A model generated the notes under the pieces. The model was not told where the DNA came from and did no database searches. It was given only the letters and a program-made list of their open reading frames with translations. DNA of 64,000 nucleotides, from the NCBI GenBank assembly GCA_031308135.1, contig JAHLJT010000631.1, positions 227,688,636-227,752,635 on the forward strand. The letters are read 5' to 3'. Source of the DNA: Acheta domesticus. Taxonomy: Eukaryota > Arthropoda > Insecta > Orthoptera > Gryllidae. The position numbers and the translations under genes are program-made. Positions 58,001 through 64,000 of the stretch are shown here, piece after piece (position 1 is the first letter of the stretch; the number at the start of each line of letters is the position of its first letter).

Positions 58001-61000
58001 TGGTAGAACGGAAATATTAATTTTAAAATATTAAAGAAAACACAAACCTAGTCCAATAAGGCAATTTTCCTTTAAATATTTGTTGCCGTTTTGAAGAAAA
58101 TGGCGTTTAAGCGCTACTAAAAATGCGAAATTTGAAGCCCATTTTCAAAGAAAAGTTTTCAGTTTTAAAAAAACCTAATTTAAAGTCATATGAAGCACAT
58201 TAACTCACAAATACAATAGTTGTTACAAATTGCTGGTACTGTTCATATTAACGATGGGAGAGGTCTCTCAAAAAACTTACATTTGTGTAATTTTTGAAGA
58301 AACAAAAAAATACCCCAAAATTAACTTTACGTCATATTAAAGAGGGCAGACGGCACTATCCGTTCCAAAACTTTGAAGAAAAAATTTGAAGCCATTTATG
58401 AGAAAATGGAGTTTAAGGGTTTCTGAAAATGCGGAATTTTGACTAGTTTTCACAGCAAACTATTGAGTTTTCGAGAAACTTTATATTATTTAAAGTATTT
58501 GAACCCATAAATATAATGTAAACAAATCCCCACTAATGTAAGTATTAACGACGTGAGAGACAAGGCAAAAAAAATACATTTTCGTAATTTTTGAAAAAAC
58601 AAAAGAATAGAGCGATATGGAGTTTATGTCATCTCGGGGTATATAGGGTATATTTAGCACCATCTCTACCAAAAGGTTAAAGAAAAAATGTGGAGCCGTT
58701 TTTGAGAAAATGTTGTTTTTGTTTTTTTAATTGCACTAATTACAGGCAATATTGCGCGAAAAGTACTAATATTTTCAAAAAACTATACGTGACTTAAAAA
58801 AATTTCACTATGAAGAACAAATTTTTTTTGAAGGAAAAATCTATATTTGTTCAAATTTGTTGTTGGAGGAAGACGCCGAAAAAAATTTAAAATTTTGCAA
58901 TTTTCGAAAATTCAGAGTTAACTGTGAAAATGGAACCTATGCCACCGTAATAAGTGCATTTTACTCTGTTCTCACAAGAAATTTAAAGAAAAAATTTGGA
59001 GCCGTTTCTGAGAAAATTTTGAAAATGTCCGGGGAGCTTCATGTAAAGTACCCCCAAAGGTTACGGAATATTTTTCAAAATCTCAAAGCTTTGACTCGAA
59101 CCAGATCGACCGGGAAATCCATTTTGGAAGAAATCGTACGTATAGTTTAGGAACTAGTGGTGTTCACAGATGGACAGACGGATGGACAGACGGACGGACG
59201 GACGGACGGACATTTGGTTTTTCGGTATCAAGGATCCACAAAAGAGGAGTTCTGGTTACACCACGTGTTAGGGGATTTTTTTCTTAATTTAGCAACTGTT
59301 TTTATTCACTTTTTCCTTATCACAGTCCGACAATGAATTTTTTTCCGCCAAATATTCGCCATTTTTTCGCGCAAACTTTCCTTATACTACGTATATCACT
59401 CAGTGTAAGCGTGCGTAAACGGGAAAGTAAAAACACACGAGTAATATACGCTATTTTCAAAAGGGAGTTCCTGAAAACGTTTGGAAGCTCTACGTAGCAT
59501 AAAAAAAGAATTTGCAGGATGACAAAGAATCATTCATTTCAAAGTTTATTCCGATGTAAAGTATTGGCAAGCGAACTTCGCGGTAACTATTTGGAAACGG
59601 GCGGAACGGGATTAACAACAGGAAATCGTCTCACCACAGCTGGAAGAGAAAGGTTCCTTAGAGAAAGCACCCAAAGGCTGAACAAAGGGCCGTGAGCAGA
59701 GGCATAGCGGGGGAGGCGGCGTGACGTAGGTCACGTGAGCTACAAGTATATAATGAAGCCCAGCAGGCCAGCGGGCGGGTTCTAGAGAAAGAGTGAGGAT
59801 CTCGTACTGATGCACAAATTTGCACCAGGGCGGTGCAGCGGCGAGCAAACATTTGGAGCCATTTTTTTGAAAACTTTGAAAATGTCCGAGATGCTTTATA
59901 CCCCCCACAATTAAAATATTAGTCTCTAATTCCAGGCACCTCGACATCAGCTACGACAACTGGAGAATATCAATGGGCTGAAAAGTTTAGGCGCTAGCGT
60001 TGACCACTTACGGACGGACAGACTGAAAGATGGACAGGCAGACAGGTAGACAGACAGAGAGACGGACGTTTTGCCGTCAATCGATTTTTCGGTGTCAAGA
60101 GCCATCAAAATATGGATTCTGGCTACACTACGAGTTAGATGATTTTTTCTAAATTTTGCAAAAGAATTTATGCACTTTTTTCTTATCAGAGCTTGACAAT
60201 GAGAGATTTTCTGATAAAAATTTACCGTTTTTCGGAGCACGATAACATAAATTTCTCTTCTTGCTGTAATGAATTGTATTTTTTTACAATAAAAGAACCT
60301 TCACAGAGGAAGCCGACTATAGTAGGCGGGCGCTTTTGTATCCAACAAAAGACGGCAGAAAGGCGTGCGGACATTTATTGTGTACGAAATGCCGCGGTGA
60401 ATAAACATCAGTTCAGTGTTTTTCTATTTAACAGAGTGACTGTATTCCGCTTGTTGTCAAAAGACAAGTGACGGAGAATTGCTGGTGTGAGTAAGCACAG
60501 AAAAGTACGAAATTCGAACTGAATAACGGGAAATTGGTGTGTTTCCGACTAATAAACATCAAAAACGGAAATTTAGGGAATTTTTGGAAGATACCGTTAA
60601 GCAAGGAGACGCCGGGGAGGCGTAAATCAAAATAATTTGATGTCAATAAAGAAGGACAAAAGATTGAAAGGGCGTGTTTTGTTGAAGGAAAGTTTTGATA
60701 ATGAATTGCAACAATACTTTTCGAGAGAAGAATTCCAGTCTCAGAGGTGAGAGGACCTCCAGTCTTGCTATGCGGTGAATGATTTTCGGGCGTGAAGAAA
60801 AGAATATTACGAGCTTTTTTAATAGTGACAGTCAATTTTCGAGAGTTGTGTGCATGATATGATTAATGGAATAACTGGAACTTGGTGCAGCCGTCGTGGA
60901 CGTCAAGGAAGTTGGGCGCAGTTACGACATCGCTACGAAAGGGAAGTGGCGGCGCATGCACTTTGGTAAATTGACGAGAATTATCATATTTTGTTGAAGC

Positions 61001-64000
61001 CCAAGCATGTCATCATTTTTCTTAAGTTCAATTTTATTTACAAAGAAACTGGCCATATAGGGAGAATGCGCATGTCTGGTGGTATAAATGACTTGTAAAT
61101 ATTGTGTGTGTGTTGATTTTTTTTTCTGTTGAATTGAATTTTGTTTATGTGATGGTGGAGCAGGTTGATGTTCATGTTAGCAGAGTATACAACGCCAGGA
61201 AGCCGAATAAAGAGTAAAAAACACGGTGTGTTTGTGATTTTGTTTTGTTTTCGCATTCAATTTGGATTTGTTATTTGTAGTTTAGAAAATACCGGATAGT
61301 GTTACAAAAGGGAAAACAGGTCTTCATTCAGTATTGGAAACTTGCGCCGGACCTACGACATATAATTTCTTTTCCAAACGGCGGCATCCAGTGATAAAGT
61401 AAATTATTAATGAATTAATTTAATAGATAAAGATAGGAAAGGAAGGGATGTTAGACAGATACAGTGCAGCCAGTCGCATTACGAAGTATTTGTAAGGCGA
61501 GAAAATAAAAATTAGTATTTTCATTTGAAAAAACAAAGTTACCTCAATTTTTCTTAAATTACAAGTGATAAAATAGATACAGATGTCAGTTTACCGCACT
61601 CCCTTTTGCATTTCCGTGAAGATTGCATTGCAATAACTTCAACTATTCAAAAACTGTAAGATGTGCGAACATTACTTGACTCACTCTGTATAATACGTAG
61701 ATCGTGAGAATAAATAAACGTTATACTCGCATGTTCAGGCATTTTTTCCGGAAGCGCGCGAGTTGAATAAGCACAGTTTGAAGGCTCAACTGTATTTTCG
61801 AATGTTAGAAGTGCGGAATTGAAGGTTTCGCGTGTTTCTGCAGCGGCGAGTTCCTGGAGAGAGGGGGCCTCCGAATCCGGCGAGGACCTCCCTGACCCCG
61901 TTGACCTGGGGGCTCACTACCCCTTCAACCATGCACCTGCGTCAAACACCCCATGCGGGGGACACCAGCGAATTGCCGGCGGCCGACCAAACGAGGACGC
62001 TTCCGACGATGGTGCAACCGTGATCAACTCCCGCTGTGGCGGACATGAGGACGACGTCGAAGACAACCGCACCACGACCATCGAGAAACATCCCTACCAG
62101 GTAGTTACATCTTGCATTCAAATTACATTGCTAGAAGTCGCATTTAAGCAGGGGCAGCTTTTCACGTTACGCAAGGGAGATCGGACCTACAATTTGGGAA
62201 ACTTCTACCGAAAACTTTCCTATTGAATACACACTTTATTAAGTCCCTTGAGAGTTTACAACCGAATACAAAGTGGTTCAAAAATTCATCGCATATATTT
62301 TTCATTCATTACTATCAGCAGTGTTTCCCGAATAAAAAAGTTGTTAGTTTTGCTTTAAATTGTTTAATCTACAGATGGGAAAACCTTTATTGGTTAATAC
62401 TCTGATCAAGAAGTTCTAGGATATCATAATAAATAAAGTGTTGGAACACTTTCAACCGCGTAAACAACACTTGACCAAAAACTCTCACTTTCTTGGCATT
62501 GTTTTTTTATTATTTGATCTCCTCCGAAATGAAACGAATATGTTAATATTTGAGGAAACTTTTTATTAAACTCAGACTTGAATTTTTAAATTTTCTGGTA
62601 ATCGACACCAGATTTTTTCTTTAAATTCTTTGCACAAAGAGACGAATTGGGAAATTAAATGCTCGCAATGTATATTTGCTCACAATTCACAGTGATGTCG
62701 CTCTATGAAATCACAATGACGTCGCAATCAGAAATTGCGTGTAGGAAAGCATTTTGTGGCTTCCAAGACAAATGATAAGTACATCACATTTGTGGAGTTC
62801 AATGTCAGGTGTTACTAAGCAAATCTTGTAGAAATGAGAAGAATTGTGAGCTTTATGATGCTACTGATAAAAGTGTATTAAACAATACATTTGTTAATGA
62901 TAATGGAATTGCTTGGTTGGAATGAAATTAGTGACCTATAATAGCTGACGCGCTTTTGGGGACCGGGTTTTCTAATCGAGAATATTGTGAAATTATTGTA
63001 ATTTTAAGATCTGAATGGCCTGATGCAAGAATTATCATATCTAAAAAATAAAAATAAAAATTGATCATTTAAAGAATGATAACGTATAGGGTGAACACGT
63101 TATTGTAATTAATTTGCAGACCTCCTCTGTATTATATCAATATTAATTATCACTGCACAAAAGAACTATACTTCGTTTTTTTTCCTGGCGCACGGGGATG
63201 TGTCATCGAAGTGGAATATCTCACGGTATTTCGCGTCGTTCTCCGTTGTGCCACCAGGGGTCGTATGATCGGCAGCACTGCTCGATACAGTCGCGATTAT
63301 GTAACTCCTAGCGGCACAACCGAGAACGACGCAAAATGCTGTGAGATATTCCAATTTATTGACACATCGCCAAGAGAGAAAAAACGAAGTATAATTCTAT
63401 GTGAGGAATTCTGTAAAAGGTATTGCCTCTTTGCTTCCTAATTAACATACATCTGCAGTTTCAATCAGATTTGACAGTGGATTTGCTTTCAGGTCTCCAT
63501 TTACCAAGATATTTTCTATTTTGCAAGTGGTTCCATCATCAGCCCACAGTGGGTCCTAACCGCTGCTCATTGGGATATTCCGTGAGTATCTATTACTCTA
63601 TTCACTAGAAGTTTGTTGTCGGTGTTTATATGGAAAAGGAACTGATATATACCTCTTATTCAGAGCCAGACCTGGATACACAGTTCGCGTTGGCACCAGC
63701 GGCACGCACCGCGGAGGCAGGAATTACACCATTGCTGAAGTAAAAAATCATGAACTCTACAAGAAAGAGAGAGGCGTACGATTCAGTGACTATGACATTG
63801 CTGTCATTCGCGTAAGTTTTGAGAAATGGCTTGAGCGAGTGTCTATCAAAGTGAAATTGTGTGGATCAAAATCACCGTCTTCTTAATAGAATGTTTTCCA
63901 ATATACTATTTGAATATTTAGAATATTTTCTTTTTTCTACTTCACAGTACTAAAACACATGAACTCATACTATAAAACTTTTGAACAAATGGAATGCCTT
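54995..64000 (+). CDS. SPH-B: tandem serine protease homologue, partial (exons 1-4)
   Basis: Paralogue of SPH-A, cut by the window end. Exons 54995-55040, 61844-62100, 63493-63581 and 63664-63811 have exactly the same lengths (46, 257, 89, 148) and phases as in SPH-A. The leader is MLKLVCFFCLFVSAL. Exon 2 differs from SPH-A by about four bases. Exon 3 keeps FASGSIISPQWVLTAAHW, so the His-loop disulphide is lost here too. Exon 4 keeps DYDIAVIR but about 14 of 50 residues differ, clustered in two loops. Exons 5 and 6, including the Ser195 position, lie beyond the window, so catalytic status is unknown; the missing disulphide suggests a homologue. Intron 1 is 6.8 kb against 4.3 kb in SPH-A because of different repeat insertions. 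Expression is probably similar, as promoter blocks are conserved. Confidence 0.9.
55041..56954. other. SPH-B intron 1, first part
   Basis: 55041-55440 and 56160-56285 match SPH-A intron 1 (30028-30475 and 30550-30665). The 55440-56160 stretch has no counterpart there and nothing recognised. Confidence 0.5.
56955..56995. repeat. (AAT)n-(ATT)n palindromic microsatellite
   Basis: AAT units run into ATT units; followed by ATAATAGCTTAAAA and CAAAGCA stretches also found after the tract at 30661, so the microsatellite plus a trailer of about 100 bp may be a small repeat. Confidence 0.8.
57228..57540 (+). repeat. Tandem duplication, about 158-bp unit
   Basis: Two diverged copies; the shared GCAGA-TCTGCAA stretch starts at 57281 and again at 57439, and ATTTCCGT-ACAGAA plus CGCCACTGCTCC recur at the same offset. 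No gene assigned; may be part of a retroelement leader. Confidence 0.65.
57541..57944. other. Unassigned DNA
   Basis: An open frame at 57464-57808 overlaps the tandem duplication and carries no recognisable motif. Confidence 0.35.
57945..59433 (+). repeat. R1 repeat, near full length
   Basis: Lacks only the first 120 bp. Module motifs of the ATTTGGAGCC type occur at about 58078, 58383, 58688 and 58994, steps of about 305 bp. A run of GACGGACGGACGGACGGAC lies near 59195 and the end is ACGGGAAAGTAAAAA. In SPH-B intron 1. Confidence 0.88.
59434..59849. other. GC-richer stretch, unassigned
   Basis: Contains CGTGACGTAGGTCACGTGAG (about 59719) and a TATATAAT box at about 59747, which look promoter-like, but no attached gene was identified. 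Possibly a retroelement terminal region. Confidence 0.3.
59850..60270 (+). repeat. R1 repeat, 3' part
   Basis: Starts at a TTTGGAGCCATTTTTTTG module and includes the CAGACAGGTAGACAGACAGA tract near 60045 and TTTTTCGGTGTCAAGAGCC. The terminal GTAAAAA is not evident. Confidence 0.75.
60271..61480. other. Unassigned intron DNA
   Basis: No exon or element boundary recognised. Open frames here (60139-60471, 60428-60835 minus) have no known motif. Confidence 0.35.
61481..61843 (+). repeat. Duplicated upstream flank of SPH-B exon 2
   Basis: Very similar to 33925-34279, including an R1-type tail (GGCGAGAAAATAAAAA), the MITE-like CTTCAACTATTCAAAAACTG piece and the acceptor. Confidence 0.7.
61844..62100 (+). 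CDS. SPH-B exon 2, acidic pro-region
   Basis: Same acceptor and reading frame as SPH-A exon 2. Amino-acid changes are limited to three positions (T24A, S91R, D96E by SPH-A numbering). Confidence 0.9.
62101..63168. other. SPH-B intron 2, first part
   Basis: 62101-62340 is a diverged match to SPH-A 34537-34780. The rest is AT-rich and unassigned. Confidence 0.45.
63169..63391. mobile_element. Palindromic MITE, divergent third member, 223 bp
   Basis: Inverted ends TACTTCGTTTTTTTTC and GAAAAAACGAAGTA, bounded by TA (63167-63168 and 63392-63393). The inner part GGAATATCTCACGGTATTTC and the central ATGATCGGCAGCACTGCTCG resemble the 253-bp MITEs, but the outer 45 bp differ. In SPH-B intron 2. Confidence 0.7.
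63493..63581 (+). CDS. SPH-B exon 3, catalytic His segment
   Basis: Encodes VSIYQDIFYFASGSII then the TAAHW motif. Acceptor TTTCAG, donor GTGAGT. Confidence 0.92.
63664..63811 (+). CDS. SPH-B exon 4, catalytic Asp segment
   Basis: Encodes RPGYTVRVGTSGTHRGGRN and KKERGVRFSDYDIAVIR. GTAAGT donor; the intron before it is 82 bp, as in SPH-A. Confidence 0.92.

Noticed and set aside
58857..59150. 97-codon open frame inside an R1 copy
   Set aside because: The same region is closed by stops in other R1 copies, so the frame is not conserved.
1..64000. CRISPR arrays, rRNA genes, bacterial operons, phage or endogenous viral genes
   Set aside because: No spaced direct-repeat array, rRNA signature, ribosome-binding-site gene strings or viral-type coding region was seen; the window is eukaryotic.

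Overview
This window looks like nuclear DNA from an insect: AT-rich, dense in transposable elements, with spliced genes that have canonical GT-AG introns. The takeout / juvenile-hormone-binding-protein family gene is the best taxonomic clue, because that family is an arthropod (chiefly insect) secreted-protein family. I cannot name the species. All alignments and identities here were made by eye.

Three host genes are well supported, all on the plus strand. (1) A complete six-exon takeout/JHBP-family gene runs from 16330 to 27762 (268 aa); every splice phase is consistent and it is followed by an AATAAA. (2) A complete six-exon secreted chymotrypsin-fold gene, SPH-A, runs from 29982 to 39682 (313 aa). 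It keeps the His and Asp of the triad but has Asp where the catalytic Ser should be, and has lost both cysteines of the His-loop disulphide, so it should be a non-catalytic serine protease homologue. (3) A tandem paralogue, SPH-B, starts at 54995; exons 1-4 lie in the window and the last exons lie beyond position 64000. A block downstream of SPH-A (about 40636-41070) has a diverged copy at the window's left edge (about 33-490), hinting that another cluster member may end just upstream.

Almost everything else is mobile DNA. The dominant component is a long AT-rich non-coding repeat, here called R1, in roughly 25 full, partial and inverted copies. Full copies are about 1.4-1.6 kb, begin near CTAGTGGTGCTACAGAATGG, end near GGGAAAGTAAAAA, contain a GACG/GACA microsatellite, and are built from four internal modules spaced about 300 bp apart. 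Other elements are two non-autonomous hAT elements with 8-bp target duplications (13275-15055 and 26788-27353), two internally deleted mariner relics (22864-23533 and 37422-38114), a 253-bp palindromic MITE in two opposite orientations plus a distant third relative, several tRNA-derived SINEs, CR1/Jockey-like RT fragments, and a degenerate spliced transposase-like gene (3059-5790).

The region 46.6-52.2 kb is a nested wreck. A THAP zinc-finger gene (46659-52225) is split by an RTE-like retrotransposon carrying a 25-bp target duplication, which is itself split by a Jockey-like 3' fragment; a second Jockey-like copy interrupts the next THAP exon.

No bacterial-type systems, CRISPR arrays, rRNA or intact tRNA genes were seen. 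The most interesting biology is the SPH cluster, with its substituted active site, duplicated activation-like segment, fast-changing surface loops and a near-identical exon 2. Next come the modular R1 repeat family and the layered insertions that destroyed the THAP gene.
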